Assembly (NCBI RefSeq): GCF_041346925.1
Contig: NZ_CP166840.1
Span: 3,595,001 to 3,659,000, forward strand
Reading direction: 5' to 3'
Origin: Agaribacterium sp. ZY112
GTDB lineage: Bacteria; Pseudomonadota; Gammaproteobacteria; Pseudomonadales; Cellvibrionaceae
Length of the DNA stretch: 64,000 bases
The position numbers and the translations under genes were made by a program. Shown one piece after another: positions 1 to 10,132 of the stretch. Each line of letters opens with the position of its first letter. Positions within the stretch are counted from its first letter, which is position 1. Under the pieces are notes generated by a model. It was given only the letters and a program-made list of their open reading frames with translations. It ran no database searches and had not been told where the DNA came from.

Positions 1-1022
<1,022 letters not shown>

Positions 1023-1189
1023 ATATAACACAAATGAATTTTGCTGATACGACTTTAGTTGAACATATCCAATTCATACGAATTAAACACATTCACTACG
1101 CCAAGAATAATCACTTCACAGAAATCTTACGCTTGAGTTAGAAACTCATTCATAAATATTTGTAAATATTATGATTACTTTAGAATCCA

Positions 1190-1220
1190 CATTTTTAAAG
1201 AACATCGCGCTTAAAAGCGC
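1190..1220 (-). promoter_or_regulatory. boxB/boxA-like antitermination leader of the rRNA unit
   Basis: Read on the minus strand, a hairpin GCGCTTTTAAGCGC (1220-1207) is immediately followed by TGTTCTTTAAAAATG (1204-1190), a close match to the boxA element of rRNA leaders and 16S-23S spacers. Such elements load the Nus antitermination complex. Because boxA occurs both before 16S and before 23S in ordinary operons, this copy may be a fusion of the two sites. About 167 bases of AT-rich spacer separate it from the 23S start. Confidence 0.65.
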
Positions 1221-1300
1221 CGCCGCCACTGCGTTTCCGCTTGGTCGGCATCTACTAAGTTGAACCGGCTGAACCGCTGTTCCCCTTAGCGAGGACGCGC

Positions 1301-1328
1301 ATATTACACTGATATTTCGGATGGTCAA
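1301..1328 (-). promoter_or_regulatory. rRNA-type promoter directly upstream of the 23S gene
   Basis: On the minus strand TTGACC (1328-1323) is followed after 16 bases by TAATAT (1306-1301) and then by a GC-rich GCGCGTCC discriminator, the pattern of stringently controlled stable-RNA promoters. An A-rich stretch (about 1350-1332 on this strand) lies just upstream, like an UP element. The position suggests that this promoter drives the 23S unit. This is a reading of motifs; no start site is known. Confidence 0.7.
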
Positions 1329-1520
1329 CGCTTTATTTCATTTTTTTCACACTTATGGAGCATTGTACAAAAAGCGCTCTAATTTAAGCCCCAAAAGAGC
1401 TCAGAAAAGCAATAGACATATAAATGAAGCAAGAGTAAAAACTAACAGTGCCAAAGAGCCCAAATAAGTAATACGTTAAGGCAAGAATGATAAAAAAGAA
1501 TAAGAGCGATAAGAAAACAG

Positions 1521-2108
1521 CTACATAAAAACCTTAAATTGAGGATCTAAAGCCACCCTAAATAAAGCAGCGACTGAAATAGCGTCCGTAATCCGACCAT
1601 CCATTGCCATGGCCACAGCCTCTTTTAAAGGCAGGTGTAGTACTTCAATATCTTCGGTATCTTCTAAAGCTTGCTTACCGGGGCTTAATCCAGTTGCCAC
1701 AAATACGTAAGCACTTTCATCTGTAATACTGTTAGACATGTGCAGTTTTAATAAAGGCTGCCAATGAGCTGCGATAAGGCCACACTCTTCTTCCAACTCT
1801 CTTGCGGCTGCTTGCTCTAGAGACTCCTCCATAGAACCACCACCTTCAGGTAGCTCTATGCTGGCTTCATTTAGCGCGTAACGACTTTGCTTTACCAAAT
1901 AGCAACAACCATTCTCATCAATTGCAACAATACCTAGAGCGCGCCCTTTAAAATGAACCAGGCCATAAATACCCTCACTACCATTAGGCCTGAGCACCTC
2001 TTCATGGCTGACTTCAATCCAAGGATTTTCATATACCAGCTCTTTACTTAGGCGCTTCCAACCACCTACTTTTTCTACTAACTGTTTATCTGTTTTTTTA
2101 CCTGTCAT
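1521..2108 (-). CDS. Nudix hydrolase, ADP-ribose pyrophosphatase-like
   Basis: The 195-residue protein carries a full Nudix box at residues 89-111 (G-x5-E-x7-REL-x-EE-x-GL), so the metal-binding REUxEE helix is intact. Family members hydrolyse nucleoside diphosphates linked to another moiety. The 50 or so residues before the box and the ELPEGG lead-in resemble the ADP-sugar/ADP-ribose pyrophosphatase branch, but substrate cannot be fixed from sequence. It lies 21 bases downstream of the CvpA-like gene on the same strand, so the two are probably cotranscribed. Size is normal for the family and nothing is missing. Confidence 0.88.
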   Translation of the reverse strand: MTGKKTDKQLVEKVGGWKRLSKELVYENPWIEVSHEEVLRPNGSEGIYGLVHFKGRALGIVAIDENGCCYLVKQSRYALNEASIELPEGGGSMEESLEQAAARELEEECGLIAAHWQPLLKLHMSNSITDESAYVFVATGLSPGKQALEDTEDIEVLHLPLKEAVAMAMDGRITDAISVAALFRVALDPQFKVFM

Positions 2109-2129
2109 GTTCGCTCCCTAACTGAACCA

Positions 2130-3302
2130 CTATCTCATTAAGCGCTGCGCACTAGCGCGCTTGCTTTCAGGGATACTGCTCCATTGACTGTATTGCACCA
2201 CACCTTGATCATCGACCCATTTATAAACTTCTGTAGACCGATATGGCTTAACTGCCCGCTTAGCTGCCTTATCATCTCGCCCCAAACCCGTAACCTCCGG
2301 CCCATCAAGCAAGTCAGCAGCAAGCTCTTTATCTAACAAATAACTTAAATCGGCATCCTTCAGCTCTGGCCTGCTCTCTAAAATCACAGAGACCAACTGC
2401 TGAAACTTAGAATCTGCCATTAGTTGAGCAGGATTTTTTTGCGCCAAGCTCTCACGCCACTGCTGATCATCAAACAAAGACTGTACTCGTGGATCGTTTT
2501 GAGTGTAAAGCATGCGCCGCCAGACAAAACTAAACTGTTCAGCCAAAAAAGTCTGAGCAGCCTGATCGTGCTTACCACTTTGCTCAAGTTTATTGAGAAA
2601 ACCCGACATTGCAGGGTCTTGCACAAGCTGCTGAAACTCATCACTCGCGGCCAAACTAGAGGCATCGTTTGTCGCCATCATGCGCTGGATGCGTTTATTT
2701 CTAACCAAGTGCTTTAAAGGCTCACTCTTGCTAAGTTCTTTTACTGACTGAATAACAGACTCAGGTTCGGCCACTATGCTCGCCATCACTTGCGCTTGAG
2801 CGGGATCAGCACCTGTTGCACGTAGCCCCAACTCGGTCGCTTCAGACACCAAACTAGACGCCGCTTTTTTAAGTGGCTGCGCCTGCTGCCCCAACTCTAG
2901 ACCTGGCTGTTCGATCCCCATAGTTTGCATGCCAATGCCCACAAACCAAACAGCCAAAAGCGCCATGACGGCTCCCGTTGCTCCCCCCACCCCAGCACCA
3001 GCCAGCGATAACAATAAAGACCGGCGCTTTAGCGCAGGAAACACATGCTTAAGAACAAAAGGCAGGACACTATTCACCACAATAAACAGCGAGGGATAAG
3101 CAATAAAACGCGCGTGCGTATCGATACTCGGAAACTGACTTAAATAGTTAGTCAGCTGCTCACCAAAGAAAAAAGAAACAAGATAAGCTAAAACCAAAGC
3201 TGCTATATCTAAAAGGCACAACCACAGCCCTTTACGCCAACCAAAAAAACTTTGAGCGACAACCCAAACGACAAATACCAACAAAAAAATATGCTCTAGC
3301 AC
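2130..3302 (-). CDS. CvpA-like membrane protein with a C-terminal DUF4124-like segment
   Basis: The 390-residue protein starts with four predicted membrane segments within about the first 130 residues (near 2-20, 28-50, 66-85 and 98-123), including the W-x-K-G-L-W type turn seen in CvpA-family proteins. A long soluble helical region follows. The last 35 residues (YKWVDDQGVVQYSQ) resemble the short DUF4124 repeat, usually found in envelope proteins. CvpA is linked to colicin V production and envelope homeostasis, but the biochemical role is unknown. The fusion of a CvpA-type membrane domain with a DUF4124-like tail is recognisable in related marine gammaproteobacteria only by general impression. 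It probably forms an operon with the Nudix gene. Confidence 0.7.
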   Translation of the reverse strand: MLEHIFLLVFVVWVVAQSFFGWRKGLWLCLLDIAALVLAYLVSFFFGEQLTNYLSQFPSIDTHARFIAYPSLFIVVNSVLPFVLKHVFPALKRRSLLLSLAGAGVGGATGAVMALLAVWFVGIGMQTMGIEQPGLELGQQAQPLKKAASSLVSEATELGLRATGADPAQAQVMASIVAEPESVIQSVKELSKSEPLKHLVRNKRIQRMMATNDASSLAASDEFQQLVQDPAMSGFLNKLEQSGKHDQAAQTFLAEQFSFVWRRMLYTQNDPRVQSLFDDQQWRESLAQKNPAQLMADSKFQQLVSVILESRPELKDADLSYLLDKELAADLLDGPEVTGLGRDDKAAKRAVKPYRSTEVYKWVDDQGVVQYSQWSSIPESKRASAQRLMR

Positions 3303-3588
3303 TCAGGCCTCACTTTTCATAAGCGTTAACACAAGGGGAAATATAAGGGCTAATTACAAATACCTATATTAAGTGCCCATACACAAGAAATAATAAAAGC
3401 ACAAAAGCAAATGCCCTACGGTGACAGCTCAAACTGATGTAAAAACTGTTTACTATCTCATCAACTAGCATTCTGATAGAATCGCGCGCCCGTAACCACG
3501 CAGGCTTAGGCTTAGATTTGGCCTCAGCAAGCGCTAACAACCTTAAGAGCAACCTCGGCTTGACTCAAGCCCCAATGCGGAACCTTCC

Positions 3589-6489
3589 ATGACAAAGGCG
3601 ACTAACTCCACCTCGCTCCAAGCACTTTCTAACTCTGAGGAGTTTATTAGTAGGCATATTGGCCCCAACGCGTCCGATACTGACGCCATGCTTAAACTGC
3701 TTGGCGTAAGCGATCTCAATAGCTTAATGGAACAAGCCGTCCCCGAAAGCATTCGCCTGCAACAAGGCCTCAACTTAGATAATGCAGTCAGCGAGACAGA
3801 TGCCCTGGCAGAATTAAAAGACATTGCCAGCCGAAACAAGATATTCAAAAGCTATATTGGTCAAGGCTACCACGACTGCCATACACCTCTTGTTATATTG
3901 CGCAATGTTCTTGAAAACCCAGGCTGGTATACCGCATATACCCCCTATCAACCAGAAATAAGCCAAGGTCGCCTAGAAGCCTTGCTTAATTTCCAACAGC
4001 TTATCATTGAGCTGACCGGTATGGACATGGCCAACGCTTCATTACTCGATGAAGCCACTGCCGCCGCTGAAGCCATGTCGATGGCCAAGCGCAGCAACCG
4101 CAAAAACAAGAGCAATGTCTTTTTTATCGACGAGCAAGCCCACCCTCAAACTATTGAAGTTGTGCGTACACGCGCAGAGTTCTTTGGCTTTGAACTATGT
4201 GTTGGCAATATTAATAAGATCGCCGACAGTGATTGTTTTGCAGCCTACGTTCAATACCCTGGTACCGATGGCGCTATCCCTGAACTAAAACCCATCGCAG
4301 AGCAATTACACAATAAGGATGCGCAACTTATTGTTGGCGCAGACCCTATGAGCTTGATTTTATTAGAAAGCCCAGGCGCACAAGGCGCCGATATTGTTGT
4401 GGGCTGCAACCAACGCTTTGGGGTACCCATGGGTTTTGGTGGACCTCACGCAGGCTTCTTTGCATTTAAAGAGAACCACAAGCGTACAACGCCAGGCCGC
4501 ATCATTGGCGTAAGTATTGATTCACGTGGCAAACAAGCTCTGCGTATGGCCATGCAAACACGTGAGCAACATATTCGCCGAGAAAAAGCCAACTCGAACA
4601 TTTGTACGTCACAGGTATTACTCGCAATCATAAGTGCCTTTTACGCTATGTATCACGGCGCCGAAGGCGTTAAAAAAATTGCGACTCGCATTCACTTCAG
4701 TACAAAAATATTGGCTGCTGGATTAGAAAAACAAGGCTGGAAGATTCGCAACGGAAGCTACTTCGATACTCTGTGCGTAGAAGTTGATGATAGACAGCAA
4801 GCACTTATGCAGCGTGCTGTTGATAGTGGCATTAACTTACGCGCAGTTGGAAAAAATGCGGTAGCAATCAGCTTAAATGAATGCACCCAGCAACACGACA
4901 TTGAAGATTTATTAAGCATTTTTTCCGGTGGCGCTTTTGCTGAGGTTTTTGAAAAACTCGAAGACCTAGCCGTAAACAAACAAGCCATACCTTCGGGCTT
5001 AGTTCGCCAAGGCAACGCACTTCAGCATGAGGTGTTTGAGCTTTACCACAGCGAAACCGAAATGCTGCGCTACTTAAAGCGTTTAGAGAGCCGAGATGTA
5101 GCACTAAACCTAAGCATGATCCCTTTAGGTTCGTGCACCATGAAGCTCAATGCCACCGCAGAAATGCTACCCGTTACTTGGCCCGAGTTTGGCAAAATCC
5201 ACCCCTTTGCCCCACTAGAACAAGCCGAAGGTTATCTCGAGTTATTTGATCAACTAGAACGCATGTTGGCGACCTGCACAGGCTACGACGCCATTAGTCT
5301 TCAGCCCAATGCCGGCTCGCAAGGTGAATACGCAGGCCTTGTTGCTATCGCCAAATACTTTAAAGCGAAGGGCGAAACCGAGCGTAAGATTTGCATTATC
5401 CCAAGCTCTGCTCACGGTACAAACCCAGCTACGGCTCATATGGCGGGCATGAAAGTAGTTGTTAGCCCCTGTAACGCCGAAGGCAACGTCGACATCAACG
5501 ACCTACAAGCCAAAGTAGAACAGTACGGTGAACAAATCGCTGCGATTATGGTGACCTACCCTTCTACCCACGGCGTATTTGAAGCGGATATACGTGATAT
5601 TTGTGCCCTAATGCATAGCATCGGTGCACAGGTTTATGTCGATGGCGCAAACCTCAACGCCATGGTTGGCCTTGCTGCCCTAGGTGAATTTGGTGGCGAC
5701 GTAAGCCACCTTAACCTGCATAAGACTTTCTGCATCCCTCATGGCGGTGGTGGCCCAGGCATGGGCCCCATTGGTGTAAAAAACCACTTAGCACCTTATT
5801 TACCGAGCCACCCACTGCAAGACATTAAAGGCACCAAGATTGAAAATGGCGTCATTAGTGCTGCGCCTTGGGGATCGGCAAGCATACTACCTATTAGCTG
5901 GATGTATATCCGCATGATGGGCAAAGAAGGCCTAACCGACGCTACCCGTTACGCCATTTTAAATGCGAACTACGTAGCGGAAAAACTTAAAGAAGACTTC
6001 CCTATTCTTTATACAGGCAAAGAAGGCCGCGTTGCTCATGAGTGCTTGCTCGACTTGCGCCCATTAAAAGCGGCCAGCGGTATTAGCGAAGAAGACATTG
6101 CCAAACGCTTAATGGATTTTGGTTTCCACGCACCAACAATGAGCTTCCCTGTTGCCGGTACATTAATGATCGAACCTACGGAAAGCGAAAGCAAAGCCGA
6201 GCTAGATCGTTTCTGCGATGCCATGATAAGCATCCGTAAAGAAATTGAAGCTGTCGAAAAAGGCGAATTCCCACTGGATAACAACCCACTTGTACGCGCA
6301 CCGCATTCGCTCGACGACATGCTAGAGAATTGGGATAGACCCTATACACGCGAGCAAGCCGCACGCCCACTGCCTTATTTACATGAGCACAAATACTGGC
6401 CTTATGTTAACCGTATCGATAATGTTTATGGGGATAGGAATTTGGTTTGTAGCTGCCCTAGTATTGATAACTATGTGGATGAAGAATAA
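3589..6489 (+). CDS. gcvP: Glycine dehydrogenase (decarboxylating), P protein of the glycine cleavage system
   Basis: This 966-residue protein has the length and both halves of the fused (homodimeric) P protein. The pyridoxal-phosphate lysine is K712 in the motif [15 protein letters not shown], followed by the glycine-rich loop. The N-terminal FISRHIG start and the [10 protein letters not shown] block also match the family. It decarboxylates glycine and passes the aminomethyl group to the lipoyl arm of GcvH. No gcvT or gcvH is in the window, so the gene stands alone here. The start at 3589 follows a weak GCGGAA ribosome site; no glycine riboswitch fold is evident in the 286 bases upstream. 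It marks the conserved edge of the defence island. Confidence 0.98.
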   Translation: MTKATNSTSLQALSNSEEFISRHIGPNASDTDAMLKLLGVSDLNSLMEQAVPESIRLQQGLNLDNAVSETDALAELKDIASRNKIFKSYIGQGYHDCHTPLVILRNVLENPGWYTAYTPYQPEISQGRLEALLNFQQLIIELTGMDMANASLLDEATAAAEAMSMAKRSNRKNKSNVFFIDEQAHPQTIEVVRTRAEFFGFELCVGNINKIADSDCFAAYVQYPGTDGAIPELKPIAEQLHNKDAQLIVGADPMSLILLESPGAQGADIVVGCNQRFGVPMGFGGPHAGFFAFKENHKRTTPGRIIGVSIDSRGKQALRMAMQTREQHIRREKANSNICTSQVLLAIISAFYAMYHGAEGVKKIATRIHFSTKILAAGLEKQGWKIRNGSYFDTLCVEVDDRQQALMQRAVDSGINLRAVGKNAVAISLNECTQQHDIEDLLSIFSGGAFAEVFEKLEDLAVNKQAIPSGLVRQGNALQHEVFELYHSETEMLRYLKRLESRDVALNLSMIPLGSCTMKLNATAEMLPVTWPEFGKIHPFAPLEQAEGYLELFDQLERMLATCTGYDAISLQPNAGSQGEYAGLVAIAKYFKAKGETERKICIIPSSAHGTNPATAHMAGMKVVVSPCNAEGNVDINDLQAKVEQYGEQIAAIMVTYPSTHGVFEADIRDICALMHSIGAQVYVDGANLNAMVGLAALGEFGGDVSHLNLHKTFCIPHGGGGPGMGPIGVKNHLAPYLPSHPLQDIKGTKIENGVISAAPWGSASILPISWMYIRMMGKEGLTDATRYAILNANYVAEKLKEDFPILYTGKEGRVAHECLLDLRPLKAASGISEEDIAKRLMDFGFHAPTMSFPVAGTLMIEPTESESKAELDRFCDAMISIRKEIEAVEKGEFPLDNNPLVRAPHSLDDMLENWDRPYTREQAARPLPYLHEHKYWPYVNRIDNVYGDRNLVCSCPSIDNYVDEE

Positions 6490-6510
6490 GCCTTGAGGTT
6501 ATGGAATAAA

Positions 6511-6563
6511 GTGGGTTAAGGATTTCAAAGAGTGGGTTAACTTAATAAAGTGGGTTAATCCAC
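6511..6563. repeat. Three spaced copies of GTGGGTTAA just after gcvP
   Basis: GTGGGTTAA occurs at 6511, 6532 and 6550, within 25 bases of the gcvP stop codon. The third copy extends into GTGGGTTAATCCAC, an imperfect palindrome. The cluster sits exactly where the conserved gcvP gene ends and the defence island begins. It might be a trace of integration, a protein-binding site or a degenerate small repeat; no matching copy was seen at the other end of the island. Confidence 0.6.
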
Positions 6564-6599
6564 TCTCGATTTGTGGCTATACTTCAAAATAGCCTTTCG

Positions 6600-7820
6600 C
6601 TAACTTCTGCAGAGAAAGCTAAGTTGATGCTCAAGGTCTCTAACCAAATACTTTAAATCAACCGGAGATATTGCTTTCTCTGATGCTCCCACCAGTCGAT
6701 CAAGCGCGATCTCCAATGATGATAGGCCTAGCTCTCTTGCCTTAACATCACCAAGCTTCTCAGCATGCTCTCCCAAATCAAAACTAACAACTGGTTTAGG
6801 TACTGAGTCGCCCACTCTACACATTTGTAAAGACAAGCTGATATTCCTGCCAAATTCATAAAGTTTTTTTTCAGATGTGGCTACATACCCCAATGTGACT
6901 TCAGGCAGATGATTAACATTAAGCAAAAAGTAAGGCATTTTTAGCAGCAGCACATCCCAAGAAGTTCTTTTGAGATTGTACTTAGCTCTCTCCAGAGGCG
7001 TTTTCTTATCAACTCCAATAAACTTATCTACAAAACCAGAAAAGTAGCTCAATGCTAACGCATTTTCCCAAGATAACACCGCACCAATATCCGTCACCAT
7101 AAACTGGTACATTTCTTCGTTTTTCCTATCAACCTCTTTCTTGTATTTAAATTTAATCAACACCATCTTTAGTAAACACGCGTAAGTAAGATTACTCCAA
7201 GTATCATACATAGACGGCTCATGGGACTCTACAAACCACTTCGCGATATTCCGACCACATTGATCAAAACTTCCGCCATTATGAAGATCAAAGTAATAAT
7301 CTTTCCTTTCTTGATCGATGACTATCTCTTTATCATTAACAAATATCTCAGGGTTAATACTAAACAGTTGAAGTATCGATGATATTCTTAAGGATGAGTG
7401 TTCGAGAACTGCGCCTTTACCTTCCTTGTAGTAGTTTTCCGCCAAGTAGAATATGCTGCTATAGTCAATATTGGTAACACATAAGTGCTCCAAAAATGAC
7501 TCCAAGGCATCAACCATACTTTCATTAAGTCTAATTTGCCCTCGCCTATAAGCTAGATATTCATGAAGACCCGAGACAACATTTGAGTCCATTATGAGGG
7601 TGTGATAAAAGCCAATATCCAACGCTTTCTCTTCAACTATGAACTCATAGTTTAGAAGAAGCGGTCTTTTCCCATCGAATGGATCTATAACGTAAACTTT
7701 ATGCTTAAGATCGCCAAATTCAGCAGAACTTTTGTAAAGACCAGCTTTAAGCTTCGAGCTCTGAAGATCAAAAAAGTGCGTATCTTTATCTTTGGATAGT
7801 GTGAAGTAATCTTTGTACAT
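6600..7820 (-). CDS. Unrecognised protein with PIN-like nuclease features
   Basis: The 406-residue product matches no family I can name. A PIN-type reading is possible: LIMDSNVVSG (D78, N80) resembles the first strand of PIN nucleases, SWDVLLLKMP (D289) resembles a central PIN element, and VATSEKKL (E317) resembles the final T-x-D-x-x-L strand with Glu for Asp. These acidic positions would bind metal for RNA cleavage. There is no signal peptide or membrane segment, so it should be cytoplasmic. It is the last gene of the minus-strand island, 133 bases after the HEPN-type gene and downstream of Qat, which suggests a role in defence. The PIN assignment is a hypothesis from motif spacing only. 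Confidence 0.6.
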   Translation of the reverse strand: MYKDYFTLSKDKDTHFFDLQSSKLKAGLYKSSAEFGDLKHKVYVIDPFDGKRPLLLNYEFIVEEKALDIGFYHTLIMDSNVVSGLHEYLAYRRGQIRLNESMVDALESFLEHLCVTNIDYSSIFYLAENYYKEGKGAVLEHSSLRISSILQLFSINPEIFVNDKEIVIDQERKDYYFDLHNGGSFDQCGRNIAKWFVESHEPSMYDTWSNLTYACLLKMVLIKFKYKKEVDRKNEEMYQFMVTDIGAVLSWENALALSYFSGFVDKFIGVDKKTPLERAKYNLKRTSWDVLLLKMPYFLLNVNHLPEVTLGYVATSEKKLYEFGRNISLSLQMCRVGDSVPKPVVSFDLGEHAEKLGDVKARELGLSSLEIALDRLVGASEKAISPVDLKYLVRDLEHQLSFLCRS

Positions 7821-7953
7821 TCCGCCTGCCTAATCAACACTCATCAACCACTCAAAACTCCCACCCGGCTATCAATTACACCTTAACTGACAACCTGAAC
7901 AACACCACCAACAAAGACAGACTCCCAGTATAAATACCACCAAAACACTTCAA

Positions 7954-9249
7954 CTAAACATCCTCCTTTAAAATTAGAATTCTAAAAAATAAGAGCGCTT
8001 TAATCATGTGATTAATACTATGCACCTCTCTAAACAAAAGAAGTACCTTTCGCATAAATTCAATAAAATATAGTGAATAATATTTTTCCCGCCTCATACC
8101 TTCTTTCGCCGGATAGAAAGTAATAAGCTGAGACGATGACTTATATTCATATTTATAATGTGCAATCGAATTCCTTAGCTTATTATCAACAGCCTTCGTA
8201 CAAATCAAATAAAATGAATCATCTATAGCCTCAACCTTTCGACCAAGATCAACATTCGCATAATCATTGAGAGAAGAATAGTCCTTAATGAGCCTCCCCT
8301 TTATATTTAGCCTAACTGACTTCTCAAACAAATCAGCGTCTCCACGTTTAATAAGGTTATTTAAGCCTGCAAGCAATACGAGTTGGCGGGAGTAGACCTC
8401 GGCTAAGTCTTTATACAGATTGCTGCACATCTCAAAGTCGGATGCTGATACACGCGTGGGAATACTACCCAATTTATCGGCACTTACGTAATCGTAATAA
8501 AAGGTCGGCCTGAGCGGCAGATCCAGCTCAATAATTTTTGGATATAGACTGATACAGTCATGGTGCAAATTTTCTAGAAATCCATTGTCGGCGATAGCCT
8601 CAAGATATTCATTCGTTTTTTCTGTGTGAGTTTCAAACACGTCTCTGAGGATGTGAGGCATCTCATGTGACAATTCCTTATTCAGCTCATGAATTGTAAA
8701 GGGAGAGGACATGATCGATGTCGCCGCATACAAACCCGCAATGATATCCTGCCTCCTTTGTGATTTAAGTTCTACTCCGGGTATAGCACTACATATTTTT
8801 GCAAAAGATTTTGTATCTCCACGCTTATACTGAGTAATAAGCCTTTTTAAGTCTTTGTTTTTTGTATGTAGCATATTCAGATTGGTGAGTCGCTGTGCGA
8901 GATGTGCATAAGCCTCGCTACCTAGCTCGCTTACCGCTTTCATATAAGCCGAACTTCCATTTTTATATGCACCGAAAGAAACGGGAAAATCTAGATGGAG
9001 GTCTACAAATGGGGTTTCACCTGTAAATGGGCCATCAAATTTAACCACATCAATAGCACCTTCTAGATTCCCGCTGCTGGAGCCAATTGTAAAGCTAATT
9101 ATTTCTTCACAATTGGGGCAGGAAAACTGAAAAGGTTGAAGGTCTCTATTTGACATCCCTATCCGACAATCAATTAGAGTATCGCAGGTATTACACTGGA
9201 AGCGCTTGCAGATGTTCATAGGTTTTTCTTTCCTGAAGTTTTCCCGCAT
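7954..9249 (-). CDS. Zinc-ribbon protein with a C-terminal HEPN-type RxxxxH motif
   Basis: Residues 19-22 (CNTC) and 44-47 (CPNC) form a four-cysteine zinc ribbon. The next 300 residues are mostly helical. Near the C terminus, LRNSIAHYKY (R359 to H364) matches the R-N-x3-H form of the HEPN catalytic motif, and further helices follow it. HEPN proteins are often metal-independent RNases in toxin, abortive-infection and CRISPR systems. The position between Qat and a PIN-like gene fits such a role, but the overall family is not recognised. The start at 9249 has AAGGTG seven bases upstream; an inner ATG at 9219 preceded by AGGAAAG is equally plausible and would keep the ribbon intact. Confidence 0.68.
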   Translation of the reverse strand: MRENFRKEKPMNICKRFQCNTCDTLIDCRIGMSNRDLQPFQFSCPNCEEIISFTIGSSSGNLEGAIDVVKFDGPFTGETPFVDLHLDFPVSFGAYKNGSSAYMKAVSELGSEAYAHLAQRLTNLNMLHTKNKDLKRLITQYKRGDTKSFAKICSAIPGVELKSQRRQDIIAGLYAATSIMSSPFTIHELNKELSHEMPHILRDVFETHTEKTNEYLEAIADNGFLENLHHDCISLYPKIIELDLPLRPTFYYDYVSADKLGSIPTRVSASDFEMCSNLYKDLAEVYSRQLVLLAGLNNLIKRGDADLFEKSVRLNIKGRLIKDYSSLNDYANVDLGRKVEAIDDSFYLICTKAVDNKLRNSIAHYKYEYKSSSQLITFYPAKEGMRREKYYSLYFIEFMRKVLLLFREVHSINHMIKALLFFRILILKEDV

Positions 9250-9385
9250 GTAAATTCACCTTGAATCTTGCGACCTTCGGCCAGAAGCAGACGTTTAGTT
9301 CATTTGGGAACTATATCTTTCAATAAGATTAGAGATGCTCTATGACCTCTCAAAATTATTAGTGACATGACTAAGCTCATCGCGC

Positions 9386-10132
9386 TTAATTTTTTAGGGA
9401 GTAGCGTTTTGACAACAGCATTTGCTTATTCTCACCCAGTATTGAAGAGACTTTATTGGGATCGACACTCCATAACTCCGAAAGCTCGGGTATACACATA
9501 CGATTTGCATCCCAGGGGTATAGTGATTGTTTATTGATCGAAGTGAATGGGCCGTCGGTCTCTAACAAGATTCGATCTTTTGGAATTCGAGACACCAAGC
9601 TCTTACCTTTCTTTCCCCTCAGCATCATTGGGCCAACACTAAACCAGCAACCAAGTTCAATTGCCCGGTTAAGCTCTTTAATAGAGCCGGAAAACCAGTG
9701 CAGGATAAAGGTGTTGTTGTTTTTGAAGGGCTCTAAACAATCCATGACCTCAGTAGCTGCCTGACGACTGTGTATCGATAAAATCCTTCCCCCATGAATA
9801 TCTGATATTTTCAGTGCGTGGGTAAATACTTTTATCTGGTTCTCCCAAGAGCTTCTATATCTCGATGAACCGTCAAGGCCGACTTCACCAACAAAGTCCG
9901 TTGAATGTATCCATTTGTCAAACAACGATATTTCACCGAATCTTTGATGGACTAGCTCTGGGTGTAGGCCAAGCCCCGTTTCGATATTCGGACAATCCTT
10001 GGCTAGATGTGCAGTTTTTTCATAAGCAGACGGAGTAGTTGTAACAGATAAGACAAAAGTGCCTTCTCGCTTCGCCTTAGACACTACATCAAAGGGATCC
10101 GGATACAGGTCTAAATGGCAATGAAAATCCAC
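9386..10132 (-). CDS. qatD: QatD, TatD-family nuclease of the Qat anti-phage system
   Basis: The 248-residue protein has the metal-binding motifs of TatD DNases in order: HCHLD at the N terminus, GLHPE, GEVGLD, SIHSR, HWFSG and ETDGPF near the C terminus. TatD enzymes are metal-dependent 3'-5' exonucleases with a TIM-barrel fold. It starts with GTG and overlaps the qatC stop codon by one base (TAGTG), so translation is probably coupled. It is the last gene of the four-gene Qat operon, in which a TatD-like protein acts with a KAP ATPase, QatB and a QueC-like protein. The presence of all metal ligands suggests an active enzyme. Confidence 0.93.
   Translation of the reverse strand: MDFHCHLDLYPDPFDVVSKAKREGTFVLSVTTTPSAYEKTAHLAKDCPNIETGLGLHPELVHQRFGEISLFDKWIHSTDFVGEVGLDGSSRYRSSWENQIKVFTHALKISDIHGGRILSIHSRQAATEVMDCLEPFKNNNTFILHWFSGSIKELNRAIELGCWFSVGPMMLRGKKGKSLVSRIPKDRILLETDGPFTSINKQSLYPWDANRMCIPELSELWSVDPNKVSSILGENKQMLLSKRYSLKN

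Noticed and set aside
1146..1328. A 60-codon minus-strand frame in front of 23S
   Set aside because: It covers the rRNA promoter and leader; no ribosome site and its content is explained by the leader elements.
1023..1330. tRNA genes in the region before 23S
   Set aside because: No cloverleaf or T-loop pattern is present in this stretch on either strand.
3303..3588. Possible glycine riboswitch before gcvP
   Set aside because: The conserved glycine aptamer blocks are not seen, so only an ordinary leader can be claimed.
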